In this document: piece by piece, positions 1 to 8,652 of the stretch
Position numbering within the stretch: position 1 is the stretch's first letter
Layout of the letters: each line of letters begins with the position of its first letter
From: Amycolatopsis sp. 195334CR
GTDB lineage: Bacteria; Actinomycetota; Actinomycetes; Mycobacteriales; Pseudonocardiaceae
DNA length: 64,000 bases
Direction: 5' to 3'
Assembly: GCF_017309385.1 (NCBI RefSeq)
Contig: NZ_JAFJMJ010000001.1
Coordinates: forward strand, 1,860,001 to 1,924,000
Position numbers and translations under genes: made by a program
The notes under the pieces: generated by a model
What the model saw: the letters and a program-made list of their open reading frames with translations, nothing else
Told to the model about the DNA's origin: nothing
Database searches by the model: none

Positions 1-47
1 CACTAGGGTCACAGAACTGACACGTCACCAGGGGGAGCCGCTCGGCC

Positions 48-1484
48 ATGTCGTTCGTTTCGCCACTGTTCCTGTGGTACTTCATGCCCGCGGTGCTGGT
101 CGCCGTGCTGGTGTGCCCGCGGAGCTGGCGGAACGGCATCATCGCGGTCGGCAGCCTGATCTTCTACGCCAGCGGCGCCGGGGTGTTCACCCTGCTGCTG
201 CTGGCGTGCATGGTGCTGAACTTCCTCGCCGGGCCGCACCTCGAGCCCAACGAGTGGGATCGCAGCGGCGACGCGCGCCGTCGGGTGTTGTTGCTCTGCG
301 TGATCGGCTTCAACGTCGGCATGCTGGTGGTGTGGAAGTACGCGGGGTTCGCCACCGAGCAGATCGCGTGGTTCGCGCAGGCGCTCGGCGGTGACTTCCC
401 GATCGTCCAGCTGGCGCTGCCGATCGGGATCTCGTTCTACACCTTCCACCACATCTCGTACGTGGTCGACATCTACCGCGGTGAGCGGCAGGCGCTGCGT
501 AATCCCGTGTCGTTCGCGACGTACATCTCGATGTTCCCGCAGTTGGTGGCCGGGCCGATCGTGCGGTACCGGGAGATCGCCGACCAGCTGCCGCAGCACC
601 GCTCGCACCGGCTGGACGACATCGCGGCGGGCTTCCCGCGGTTCGCGCTGGGGTTGTGCAAGAAGACGATCATCGCGGACTCGATCAGCCCGATGGTCGA
701 CGCGTGCTTCTCCACGCCGCCGGGCGACATGACCTTCGCGGTGGCGTGGCTGGGCGCGCTGGGGTACACGCTGCAGTTGTTCTTCGACTTCTCCGGGTAC
801 TCGGACATGGCGATCGGGCTGGGGCGGATGCTCGGGTTCCGGTTGCCGGAGAACTTCGCGCGGCCGTATTCGTCGGTCACTATCACCGAGTTCTGGCGGC
901 GGTGGCACATGTCGCTGTCCCGGTGGTTCCGGGACTACGTCTACATCCCCCTGGGCGGCAACCGCGGTGGCGCGGGGAAGACGTATCGCAACCTGTGCAT
1001 CGTCTTCGTACTGACCGGCTTCTGGCACGGCGCGGACTGGACTTTCCTGGTGTGGGGCGCGTTCCACGGAGCGCTGCTGATCATCGAACGCGCCTTCGGC
1101 TGGGACCAGGCCCCCTCGGCTGGCCTCGCCATGATCGCGCGACGGGCGTTGACCTTCGTGCTGGTGGTGTTCGGCTGGGTGTTCTTCAAGTCGGCCGATC
1201 TGACCAGGGCGCTCAACATGATCGGGCACATGCTGATGCCTGATTTCAATGGTTTGACGGACGTGGTGGAGTCGGCCCTGACGAACCAGCGGTTGGTGCT
1301 GTTGCTGATCGCCCTGGTGGTGGTGTTCCTCCCGGCGCATCCGGTGACGGGTCCGCTGCTGGAGTCCTCGCGGAGCAAACCAGCCACGGGGCTGCGAATC
1401 GCCGTGATGACGGTGGGGCTGGTGTACGCCTCGATTTTGGTGGCGACGGGGACCTTCAGCCCGTTCTTGTATTACCAGTTCTGA
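48..1484 (+). CDS. MBOAT family membrane-bound O-acyltransferase
   Basis: This 478-residue polytopic membrane protein belongs to the MBOAT/AlgI family, which transfers acyl (often acetyl) groups across or at the membrane onto cell-surface polymers. Visible family signs are many hydrophobic segments, the stretch FWRRWHMSLSRWFRDY near residues 280-295, and the conserved active-site histidine in TGFWHGADWTFLVWGAFHG near residues 322-340. Length matches AlgI-like proteins. The ATG at 48 follows a strong ribosome binding site (GGGGGAG at 31-37). AlgI-type enzymes normally work with an AlgJ/AlgX-like SGNH partner; one such gene lies at 9893-11206, and another could lie before the window start. The acylated substrate cannot be told from the sequence. 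Confidence 0.93.
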   Translation: MSFVSPLFLWYFMPAVLVAVLVCPRSWRNGIIAVGSLIFYASGAGVFTLLLLACMVLNFLAGPHLEPNEWDRSGDARRRVLLLCVIGFNVGMLVVWKYAGFATEQIAWFAQALGGDFPIVQLALPIGISFYTFHHISYVVDIYRGERQALRNPVSFATYISMFPQLVAGPIVRYREIADQLPQHRSHRLDDIAAGFPRFALGLCKKTIIADSISPMVDACFSTPPGDMTFAVAWLGALGYTLQLFFDFSGYSDMAIGLGRMLGFRLPENFARPYSSVTITEFWRRWHMSLSRWFRDYVYIPLGGNRGGAGKTYRNLCIVFVLTGFWHGADWTFLVWGAFHGALLIIERAFGWDQAPSAGLAMIARRALTFVLVVFGWVFFKSADLTRALNMIGHMLMPDFNGLTDVVESALTNQRLVLLLIALVVVFLPAHPVTGPLLESSRSKPATGLRIAVMTVGLVYASILVATGTFSPFLYYQF

Positions 1485-1592
1485 CAGAGCGTCACGATCA
1501 GTTACGCTGAGCTCAATGCTCGCGTGCGCTGGCTCGCGAGTTGGCGTCGGTTACTTAGACTGGGGAGGGACGCTGACGTGGAGGAGCTCGAG

Positions 1593-2018
1593 ATGGCGGA
1601 GTTGGGGAAGCGCGAGCAGGTCAACGGGCTGCCGCGCGCCCGCGCTGCCGCGCAGCTGAAGCGCAAGTACGAAGAGGGCAAGAGCATTCGCGTCCTCGCC
1701 GAGGAAGCTGAGCTCCCCTACCGGGTGGTGCGCGAACTCCTGGCGGAATCCGGGACGCGGATCCGCCACAGCCCCGTGACGCGCCAGACAAAGGACGACC
1801 GGCGCACGGATGCGCACCAGTTGCTGGATCGAGTTCCCGGTTCCCGGCTGGACGAAGCCGCGGCCTTCCTCCGCGAACTCGCCGAACCGGAACAAGTCGA
1901 CCAACCCCGGCGACGCTTCCGGACGGTCGGCGTTTTCGACGGTGAACCAGACCTCGGCAGGCGTGCCAAGGAAATAACCCGCCGCGAACTCGGTGGCAGG
2001 TCGAACAGAACAGCGTGA
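1593..2018 (+). CDS. HTH-domain protein, probable antitoxin of a PIN toxin
   Basis: A 141-residue soluble protein. Residues 1-55 look like a short helix-turn-helix segment (LKRKYEEGKSIRVLAEEA then PYRVVRELLAESG), which is typical of small actinobacterial DNA-binding proteins. The rest is charged and ends in KEITRRELGG. Its stop overlaps the start of the PIN gene by four bases (GTGA at 2015-2018), so the two are translationally coupled and probably act as a toxin-antitoxin pair, with this protein as antitoxin and autorepressor (inference). I chose ATG 1593 because GAGGAG lies six bases upstream; GTG 1578, preceded by GGGAGGGA, is a reasonable alternative. It is longer than a classic VapB. Confidence 0.72.
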   Translation: MAELGKREQVNGLPRARAAAQLKRKYEEGKSIRVLAEEAELPYRVVRELLAESGTRIRHSPVTRQTKDDRRTDAHQLLDRVPGSRLDEAAAFLRELAEPEQVDQPRRRFRTVGVFDGEPDLGRRAKEITRRELGGRSNRTA

Positions 2019-2425
2019 TCATCCTGGACACCGGCCCGGTGGTCGCCATGAGCAACCGCCGGGACGATGATCATCAACGTTGTACCCGTTTGCTCACCAC
2101 GACGCTGGAACCATTGGTCCTGCCCGAACCACTGATCACGGAAATCGGCTACATGCTCGGCTCCCGCGCGGGCGCGCAGGCCGAAGCCGATTTTCTCCGC
2201 GACATCGCGGACGGCATCTACACCGTGGAGTCCCTGCATCGAGCCGATGTCGGACGGGCGGCGGATCTGGTCGAGCAGTACGCGGATCTACCGCTGGGCA
2301 CAGCTGATGCCTGCGTGGTCGCATTGGCGGAAAGGCTTGGCGTAACACGCATAGCGACACTCGATGAACGACATTTTTCCGTGGTCAGGCCCAAGCACGT
2401 GCGGTCATTCGACCTGCTCCCCTAA
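2015..2425 (+). CDS. PIN domain ribonuclease, VapC-like toxin
   Basis: A 136-residue PIN domain protein. The expected acidic metal-binding residues are present: Asp5 in MIILDTGPVVAMSN, a central Glu in PEPLITEIGYML, an Asp in PLGTADACVVALAERLG and the terminal Asp in IATLDERHFSVVRP. PIN toxins cleave RNA (commonly tRNA or rRNA) with divalent metal ions when released from the antitoxin. The start is a GTG sharing four bases with the stop of the upstream HTH gene, so expression depends on translation of that gene. The target RNA cannot be predicted. Its stop is interleaved with that of the convergent oxidoreductase gene. Confidence 0.85.
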   Translation: MIILDTGPVVAMSNRRDDDHQRCTRLLTTTLEPLVLPEPLITEIGYMLGSRAGAQAEADFLRDIADGIYTVESLHRADVGRAADLVEQYADLPLGTADACVVALAERLGVTRIATLDERHFSVVRPKHVRSFDLLP

Positions 2426-3267
2426 TCCCCTTTGCGGAAGTGGTCGATGAGGCGCGAGTAGCTGTCGTTGGCGTGGCCGGCTTCGATGGCGTCCGACACC
2501 AGACGTTGGGTGTAGGCGGCGAATTCCGTGTTGATGCCCCGTGCCTTGCTTTCCCGGACCAGGTCTTCGACCGACGGCAGATGGTGTTGCAGCGCACCGA
2601 ATTCCAGGGCGTGCGAACCAGAGTCCACTTCGGAGGCCAAGGACGGTAGGTAGCCCAACAGGGCCGACATCGAGGGGGAAGCCTTCGAAAGGAAATCCGT
2701 GACCGGGATTCCGGCGTCCGTCAGCAGGGCCGCGGCGTGCAGGAAGCCGTTCAGGGTGCCCCACATGGTGTCGTGGACGGCCATGCCGAACAAGGTGGGG
2801 GCACCCGGGTCGGCGGACACCAGGGTTCCCCGGCCGCCCAGTAACGACAGCTCCGCCGAGTGAGCACTGTGGACGGAGGCCGCCCCGCCGTAGAAGATCA
2901 CGGCGTCCGGGTGTCCGATGCCTGGGGCGATGGTCATGATCTGGCCGTGCAGGTACTCCACACCCGCCGAGGCAGCCCAGTCCGCGACAGCACGGGCTTC
3001 GTCCGAAGTGCCGTCCGTCAGGTTCAGCACCGCCCGCCCTCGCAGGTCGCCGGCTGACTCCAGCAGTGCGCGGGCGACCGAGTTGCCCTTCACGCTGACC
3101 ACGATCAAGCCACCACCGGCCACGGCCTCCCGCACGCTGGAAGCCTCGACGGCACCGGCGGGTGCCTTGCCCGGCGTGCGGTTCCACACCGTGGTCGGGT
3201 GACCACCTGCCACGAACGCGGCCGCCAACGCATGGCCCATTTCGCCGAGGCCCAGCACTACGGTCAT
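2422..3267 (-). CDS. NAD(P)-dependent oxidoreductase, imine-reductase-like
   Basis: A 281-residue beta-hydroxyacid dehydrogenase-fold protein. The N-terminal Rossmann motif GLGEMGHALA is followed by TVWNRTPGKA, where the Arg of NRT favours NADPH. The C-terminal helical part (TMWGTLNGFLHAAALL, then LEFGALQHHLPSVEDLVRES) is characteristic of bacterial imine reductases and related 6-phosphogluconate dehydrogenase-like proteins. At the position where imine reductases carry Asp or Tyr (a Tyr-Asp or similar pair before the TMWGTLNGF helix) this protein reads LFGMAV, so the usual proton donor may be absent. ATG 3267 is chosen because AGAGAGG lies eight bases upstream; ATG 3276 is the alternative. 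Substrate unknown. Confidence 0.85.
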   Translation of the reverse strand: MTVVLGLGEMGHALAAAFVAGGHPTTVWNRTPGKAPAGAVEASSVREAVAGGGLIVVSVKGNSVARALLESAGDLRGRAVLNLTDGTSDEARAVADWAASAGVEYLHGQIMTIAPGIGHPDAVIFYGGAASVHSAHSAELSLLGGRGTLVSADPGAPTLFGMAVHDTMWGTLNGFLHAAALLTDAGIPVTDFLSKASPSMSALLGYLPSLASEVDSGSHALEFGALQHHLPSVEDLVRESKARGINTEFAAYTQRLVSDAIEAGHANDSYSRLIDHFRKGD

Positions 3268-3425
3268 CTCAACCATCCTCTCTGTCCTGTTCAGCGACCG
3301 TATGACCTCGACCAAACTCGAAGTAAAGGACCAGTTTGCCCCGGGGGCTGGTTGCCCGCCCCACACCGGGGTGAGAGGATCCGGGTCCCGCCTGTCGACC
3401 GGCACCGGAAAGGAATTCCCGAGTT

Positions 3426-4070
3426 ATGCCCGACCGCGTCGACGACTCACCCCCGCTGGACTTCGCGCTCTACGGCCTGAGCGACTCCTGGCAGGGCGCG
3501 CGCTGGCTGTCCGCTTTGGAGGGCAAGCCCGGTGCTCCACTGTGGGCAGCCTGGCTCGGCCACTTCTCCCACGACGCCGCCGTCTTCACCGGCTCGGCCG
3601 CCCGCACCCGCCACGACGAGCTCCACACCGCCCCCGGCGCGGACCGGCTCAGCCAGGTGGCCTTCACCGCCGCCTTCGCGATGTCCAACTTCACCCTGCC
3701 CAGCGCACCCGACCAGCGCCCCGAGAACGTCCTGGACGCCGTCGTCGCCGAGGTCGAGCACGCCGCCGCGAACCACACCCGCTGGGAGAACGCCTCCTGG
3801 GAACTCGACGGCGAGATCCTCGCCGCGAAGGTCTGGCGGTTCGCCGGCGCCTGGTGCGCCTTCACCGACACGCTGACCGATGAGTACCTGCTGGCCTACG
3901 GCATCGGCGTCGAACCGGACGACCTCGAGTTCGGCAAGGTCACCGACACCCAGCAGTACGGCTTCTCCCGCCGCCAGCGCCTCGGCCCGGCCGCGCTCGC
4001 CGAGATCAAGAAGCCGAATCTGCCGCGTCCGGCGCAACTGCACGAGGACCACCGGAAGCTCGTTTCCTGA
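3426..4070 (+). CDS. Hypothetical protein, 214 residues
   Basis: I do not recognise a family. The protein is soluble, rich in Trp and Ala (for example GLSDSWQGARWLSALEG near the start, WENASWELDG near residue 120) and shows no signal peptide, membrane segment or known catalytic motif. GC-rich codon use fits its neighbours, which supports it as a real gene. The start ATG 3426 follows GGAAAGGA at a rather long distance of about 12 bases. Its last 65 bases overlap the convergent signal-peptidase-like gene, so the exact C-terminus of one of the two deserves caution, although both frames look coding in the overlap. Confidence 0.7.
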   Translation: MPDRVDDSPPLDFALYGLSDSWQGARWLSALEGKPGAPLWAAWLGHFSHDAAVFTGSAARTRHDELHTAPGADRLSQVAFTAAFAMSNFTLPSAPDQRPENVLDAVVAEVEHAAANHTRWENASWELDGEILAAKVWRFAGAWCAFTDTLTDEYLLAYGIGVEPDDLEFGKVTDTQQYGFSRRQRLGPAALAEIKKPNLPRPAQLHEDHRKLVS

Positions 4071-4842
4071 CCACCCGCGCGACCACCATCGCGAACCCGG
4101 TCAGCACGGCGACCGCGCCGACCCCGATGCCCGCGGTGACGGCCCAGGTCAGCGGGCCGGGCAGGACGTCGGGCTGCCGCGGCTCGGCGAGCCCGGCGGC
4201 GACGAAGGCGCCCGCCTGCGGCAGCGTGCGTTCGGTGCCGTCGGCGCCACGCTCGGCGACCACCCGGCCACGCACCGCGGACATCGGCAGCGCCGCGCGT
4301 TCCGGCGTTTCGGAGAACGCCCGTGAATCGAACGCATTACCGCGGTTGTCTCCGAGCAGGAACACCGAATTAGGCGGGATGGTCACCGTAAAGGGAAATG
4401 TGCCGCGATCCGGTCCGAGGTACTCCTCGTACACCGGAATGCCGTTCACGACCAGCTCGTCCCGTTCACCGCAGCAGACCACCACGTCACCGCCGAGCCC
4501 GATCACCCGGCTGACCAGCTGCCCCTCGCGCTGCCACGCACCGGCGTCCACCACGACCACGTCACCGCGGTGCACCTCGGCCGGTTCTCCCAGCAACAGC
4601 AGGCTTCCCGGGGTATACGCGGCGCCCATCGACCGGTCGGCCACCGCGGTCTGCACCGCCTGGTCCGAACCATCCAGCGCGGCGGTGATGCGCGGGTGCA
4701 GAAAGCCGAACGCGACCAGGAAACCGCCGATGATCAGCAACGGCAGCAGGATGAACGGAGCGCCCCGCCACCACCACGGCCGGGCCTGTATTTCGGACAA
4801 TTCTTCACCAACCACCGGCACCGAATTCACCCCACTCGCCAA
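4006..4842 (-). CDS. S26 family signal peptidase I-like protein, lacking the usual catalytic Lys
   Basis: A 278-residue membrane protein with one N-terminal transmembrane segment (GAPFILLPLLIIGGFLVAFG, about residues 28-47), an extracytoplasmic catalytic-like domain and a second segment near residues 240-262. Type I signal peptidase boxes are recognisable: box B as RSMGAAYTPGSLLL (aligned with SMEPTLLPGD, keeping the Ser), box D as SRVIGLGGD, and box E as LGDNRGNAFDSR. In box D the catalytic Lys that precedes Arg in bacterial enzymes is replaced by Ser (AGC codon). It may therefore be inactive, use another base, or have a specialised role. The start is uncertain: TTG 4842 or GTG 4830, neither with a strong ribosome binding site. 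Confidence 0.82.
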   Translation of the reverse strand: MASGVNSVPVVGEELSEIQARPWWWRGAPFILLPLLIIGGFLVAFGFLHPRITAALDGSDQAVQTAVADRSMGAAYTPGSLLLLGEPAEVHRGDVVVVDAGAWQREGQLVSRVIGLGGDVVVCCGERDELVVNGIPVYEEYLGPDRGTFPFTVTIPPNSVFLLGDNRGNAFDSRAFSETPERAALPMSAVRGRVVAERGADGTERTLPQAGAFVAAGLAEPRQPDVLPGPLTWAVTAGIGVGAVAVLTGFAMVVARVVRKRASGGPRAVAPDAADSAS

Positions 4843-5037
4843 GATCGCCAGCGAGAAAATATCGGTGTTCGGAAAAAAACGGTGTGGTCGCGACAGAACC
4901 GTAGCAAAAGTCTCAGCTGGCGCTCAGAAGGTTGCTTGCCCTACTCACCTATGCGCGCACGGACATTGTTCAACCGGCCAAAGCTCAGCCGGTCCGCGCG
5001 AAACCTGCGAGAATTGGGCGAAACGGCATACGGCACG

Positions 5038-6459
5038 GTGAGTCCTCTGACCTCGATCACGATCGGCATCGGAATGGCGACCCTCGGTGCGCCGCGCGTG
5101 CACACCGTCGCGGTCACCGAAGAAGGCGGGGTACTGGCGGCGGCCATGGTCCCGCTGCCCGCCCCGCTCCACGACCGGACCGGCCGCGGTGAACACGACC
5201 CGCGCACCTGGTGGCCGGCGGTGGAACGCGCGCTCTGCCAGGTCACCGCGGATCTCCCGCGCGCCGAGATCGGCGCGGTGGCGGTGACGGCCACCGCGGG
5301 CACGATCGTGCCGGTCAACCGACGGGGCCTGCCCGCCGGACCGGCGCTGCTGCCCGACGACCGGCGCGGCGCGGAGTTCAACCGGCGCGCGGCCGAGCTC
5401 GGCGCGCGGCGCTGGCAGGCGCTCGGCCTCGACGTACCACCGACCGCCGCGCTCGGCCGCCTCGCCTGGCTCGCCACGAACGCGCGTGAGGCGGCGGGGA
5501 TCCGGCATGTGCCAGAGGTGATCGGCACGCAGTTGACCGGCAAGCGCGTCGCGGTGGATTCCGCGCACGCACTGGGAACCGGCTACGACCCGCTTGCCGG
5601 TGAGTGGGCGTGCGAGGTGCTCGACGCGCTGAACGTGCCGCGGAAGTGGTTGCCCGCGGTGGTACCGCCGGCGACCGTGCTCGGCACCGTCTCCCGCACC
5701 AGCGCCGCGTTGACCGGGCTGCCGAAGGGTTGTCCGGTGGTGGCGGGCATGACCTCGGACTGCGCGGGCGCGATCGCCGCGGGCGCGGTCTCCCCCGGCC
5801 GGTTCGCCACCCGGCTCGACCGGATGTATGTCCTCAAAGGAGTGACCGCGACCCTGGTGCCGGACCCCGGCGGGCTGGTGCACAGCCACCGGTTCCCCAT
5901 TGACTGGTGGATGCCGGGAGCGGTGGCGAGCACGGGCGGCGAGGCGCTGCCGGACATCGCACGGCTGGACGCAGCGGCCGCCGACCGCGGACCGGCGGAG
6001 CTGGTGGTGTACCGGAAGCCCTTCGACACCAAGGAAACGCGCGAATTCACCAGCGCGGAACCGGCCGACGAGGTGGAGTTGCACCGCGCGCGGCTGGAGG
6101 GCGCGGCCTTTGTCGAGAAGCTGGTGCTGGACCACTTGCGACGGCTGGGCATCGCGCCCGTGGAGCCGCTGCTGGCCACCGGGCCGGCCACGGAAAGTCT
6201 ACTGTGGACGCAGATCAGGGCGACCGCGACCGGCCTGGCGATCCGGCTGGCATCGCACGGGGAACCGGCTTACGGCGCGGCGGTGCTGGCCGCCGCCGGA
6301 GCGCGGAAAGGCGCCCTCCGGGTCGACAGCAGTGGCACGCTGGTCGAACCGGTGGCGGCCGAACAAGATGCGCTTTCGGCCTCGTACCACCGGTTCTGCA
6401 GCGAACTACACGAGCGTGGCTGGATCGACGACGAACTTCACGCGGTCACGACGACCTGA
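5038..6459 (+). CDS. FGGY family carbohydrate kinase-like protein
   Basis: About 473 residues with the two-domain FGGY layout. The C-terminal half shows family landmarks: AGMTSDCAGAIAAGAVSPG, holding the Asp that acts as general base in sugar kinases, and ATESLLWTQIRATATGLAIR followed by GEPAYGAAVLAAAGA, equivalent to the FGGY_C nucleotide-binding region. The N-terminal phosphate loop is degenerate: where kinases read DIGTSS this one reads IGIGMATLG, so catalytic competence is uncertain. The start is not fixed: GTG 5038 gives a normal N-terminus, while in-frame ATG 4951 would add 29 residues. It is divergent from the signal-peptidase-like gene and its 3' end overlaps the next gene by 14 bases. 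Substrate unknown. Confidence 0.78.
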   Translation: MSPLTSITIGIGMATLGAPRVHTVAVTEEGGVLAAAMVPLPAPLHDRTGRGEHDPRTWWPAVERALCQVTADLPRAEIGAVAVTATAGTIVPVNRRGLPAGPALLPDDRRGAEFNRRAAELGARRWQALGLDVPPTAALGRLAWLATNAREAAGIRHVPEVIGTQLTGKRVAVDSAHALGTGYDPLAGEWACEVLDALNVPRKWLPAVVPPATVLGTVSRTSAALTGLPKGCPVVAGMTSDCAGAIAAGAVSPGRFATRLDRMYVLKGVTATLVPDPGGLVHSHRFPIDWWMPGAVASTGGEALPDIARLDAAAADRGPAELVVYRKPFDTKETREFTSAEPADEVELHRARLEGAAFVEKLVLDHLRRLGIAPVEPLLATGPATESLLWTQIRATATGLAIRLASHGEPAYGAAVLAAAGARKGALRVDSSGTLVEPVAAEQDALSASYHRFCSELHERGWIDDELHAVTTT

Positions 6460-7288
6460 CCGGCGAAGGCTTCGGTGACGGGGCCGCAGATTCAGCGGCT
6501 TCCTCCGGCTCGGCCGGTCCGAGCTGCTTGACCGCTTCGAGCACCGCGCTCTGGGCGGCGCTGATCCGTTCGGTGACCCTGCGGCGCAGGTCCAGCGCGA
6601 GCCTGCGGTCCTCGGTGGCGTCGGCGAGCTTCTTTTCCGCGTCAGCCAGCAGGGCCGACGCGCGCGCCTTGACCTCCGCCTCGTGCTTCTCCAGCGCGGC
6701 CTCGGCTTCGGACTTGCGGGCGAGCAGTTCCTCCGCCGCCTTCTGGTCGGCCTCGTCGCGGCGGCCCTGTGCCTCGGCGTCGAGCTTGCGGCGGTCTTCG
6801 GCGGCCGCCTCGTTGAGCTTTTCGATCTCGGCACGGCCGTCGGCGAGCAGCTGCTCGTGCTCGGCGGTGCGCTCCTTGGCCAACTGCTCGGCGGCGCGGC
6901 GGGCGTCACGCGAGTACTTGTCGGCCTCTTCCCTGGTGGCGGCGGCGTCCTCGTCCGCCTTGGCGCGCAGCTCGGCGATCTCCTCCTCGGCGAGCTGCAT
7001 CATCATGCGGACGCGCTCGGCCATCGCGGAGGCCCCGGTGGGGCTCGCGGTCAGCCTGGCGAGGCCGTCTTTTGCTTCAGCGAGTTCTTTTTGCGCGTAG
7101 CTGAGCGCCTTGGACAACTCGGCGACCGAGGCCAGCGCCTCATCACGTCCTCGCGACGCGGCTTTCAGGTCGGTGGACATGCGCGAAATGCGCTCGTCAA
7201 CCTGACGCTGGTTGTATCCGCGGCGAGTCATCTCGAACTGGGCGGGGCCGGGAGCCGGAGCCGGGGCGGTCTTGTCGGCAGCAACCAT
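6446..7288 (-). CDS. DivIVA-like coiled-coil protein
   Basis: A 280-residue soluble protein. After a short Pro/Ala-rich leader it has a small segment (FEMTRRGYNQRQVDERISRM) that resembles the DivIVA N-terminal membrane-binding turn, then a nearly continuous coiled coil from about residue 45 to 255 rich in Ala, Glu, Lys and Arg. Such proteins organise polar growth, septation or cytoskeletal filaments in actinobacteria (DivIVA/Wag31, Scy, FilP families); which role this one has cannot be read here. ATG 7288 is preferred over an in-frame start 36 bases upstream because the domain begins soon after it. It is convergent with the FGGY gene and divergent from the first DUF445 gene. Confidence 0.82.
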   Translation of the reverse strand: MVAADKTAPAPAPGPAQFEMTRRGYNQRQVDERISRMSTDLKAASRGRDEALASVAELSKALSYAQKELAEAKDGLARLTASPTGASAMAERVRMMMQLAEEEIAELRAKADEDAAATREEADKYSRDARRAAEQLAKERTAEHEQLLADGRAEIEKLNEAAAEDRRKLDAEAQGRRDEADQKAAEELLARKSEAEAALEKHEAEVKARASALLADAEKKLADATEDRRLALDLRRRVTERISAAQSAVLEAVKQLGPAEPEEAAESAAPSPKPSPVRSS

Positions 7289-7380
7289 TCGTGCACTGTA
7301 GTGATGGGAGGGCTCACAGCCCATACCGCCAAATGGGGTATCGGCTACTGTTGCCGGGCGGCCAACGAGCGGAGGGGTTC

Positions 7381-8604
7381 GTGCGCGCCATACTCGACGA
7401 CATCGCGGCCCATTGGCACGTCTACGCGACGATGCCGCTCATCGCCGCGCTCATCGGATATGTCACCAAACGCGTGGCCATCAAAATGATGTTCAAGCCA
7501 CTCGAATTCCGCGGGATCCGGCCATTCTTCGGCTGGCAGGGCGTCATCCCGGCGAATGCGCGGCGCATGGCCACCACCGCGGTCGAACTGCTCACCGGCC
7601 ACCTGGTCGACCCGCGTGAGCTCTTCGCCAGGCTCGACCCGGACCGGATGGTCGCCGAGTTGGAGGAGCCGCTGCTGCGCGCGGTGGAGGACGTCACCCG
7701 CGAAGTGATGGAACAGCACCAGCCCCGGTTGTGGGAACTGCTGCCGGCCAGGGCGCAGCGCCTGCTGCTCGACCGGATCCGCGCGCAGGCACCCAAGGTC
7801 GTCGCGCGGCTGCTGCGCGAGGTCTCCGCGAACATCGACGACGTGCTCGACGTCAACGCCATGCTGATCGAGGCGATGGTCCGCGACAAGGCGCTCACCG
7901 TGCGACTCATCGAGGAGGTGGCCCAGCCGGAGCTGCGCTTCATCGCCCGCTCGGGTGTCTACTTCGGATTCGTCATCGGCCTGGTGCAGTTCGCCGCCTG
8001 GGCGGTGACCAAGGAACCGTTGATCATGCCGCTGTTCGGTTTCCTCACCGGGTTCGTCACCGACTGGCTGGCACTGAAGATGATCTTCCTGCCGCGCGAG
8101 GAGAAGCGGTTCCTGTTCTTCCGCTGGCAGGGCCTGTTCCAGAAGCGCCGCCGCCAGGTCGCCCAGGACTACGGCACGCTGATCGCCGACGAGGTGCTGA
8201 CCGTGTCGAACGTGCTGGAGGCGGTGCTCACCGGCCCCAAGTCGGACCGGCTGTTCGCGCTCATCCAGCGCGAGGTCCAGCGCACCATCGACGAGCAGGC
8301 CAGCATCGCCAAACCGCTCGTCGCGCTGACCGTCGGCGGCAAGGAGTACCAGGAGCTCAAGCGCGCGGCCGCGGCGAAGGCGATCGAGCACCTGCCGGAA
8401 ACCGTGCGGCACGTGGAGAAGTACGCCACCGAGGCGCTCGACGTGCGCAACACGATCGTGGACAAGATGCGGCAGCTGAGCCCGCTGGAGTTCGAGGGCA
8501 TCCTGCGCCCGGCGTTCCGGCAGGACGAGTGGAAGCTGATCGCCGTGGGCGCGGTGATCGGGGGAATCGTCGGTGAACTGCAGGTGCTCCTGCTGCTGCA
8601 CTGA
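7381..8604 (+). CDS. DUF445 family membrane protein, first of tandem pair
   Basis: A 407-residue member of the DUF445 family of unknown function. It has a hydrophobic segment near the N-terminus (MPLIAALIGYVTKRVAIKMM), two in the middle (around residues 190-240, VYFGFVIGLVQFAAWAV and FGFLTGFVTDWLALK) and one at the extreme C-terminus (LIAVGAVIGGIVGELQVLLL), with long amphipathic helical regions between. The GTG start at 7381 is preceded by GGAGGGG. It is followed 48 bases later by a clear paralogue in the same direction; the shared motifs GYVTKRVAI, TDWLA and FRQDEWKLIAVG show a tandem duplication. Spacing suggests co-transcription. Confidence 0.88.
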   Translation: MRAILDDIAAHWHVYATMPLIAALIGYVTKRVAIKMMFKPLEFRGIRPFFGWQGVIPANARRMATTAVELLTGHLVDPRELFARLDPDRMVAELEEPLLRAVEDVTREVMEQHQPRLWELLPARAQRLLLDRIRAQAPKVVARLLREVSANIDDVLDVNAMLIEAMVRDKALTVRLIEEVAQPELRFIARSGVYFGFVIGLVQFAAWAVTKEPLIMPLFGFLTGFVTDWLALKMIFLPREEKRFLFFRWQGLFQKRRRQVAQDYGTLIADEVLTVSNVLEAVLTGPKSDRLFALIQREVQRTIDEQASIAKPLVALTVGGKEYQELKRAAAAKAIEHLPETVRHVEKYATEALDVRNTIVDKMRQLSPLEFEGILRPAFRQDEWKLIAVGAVIGGIVGELQVLLLLH

Positions 8605-8652
8605 TCCCCGCCCGCTACCGTGCACCCCGGAACGGCGACAAGGGGGAACACG

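Noticed and set aside
9..1340. A minus-strand frame over the MBOAT gene
   Set aside because: The MBOAT protein has clear family motifs; the antisense product is His/Arg/Gln-rich.
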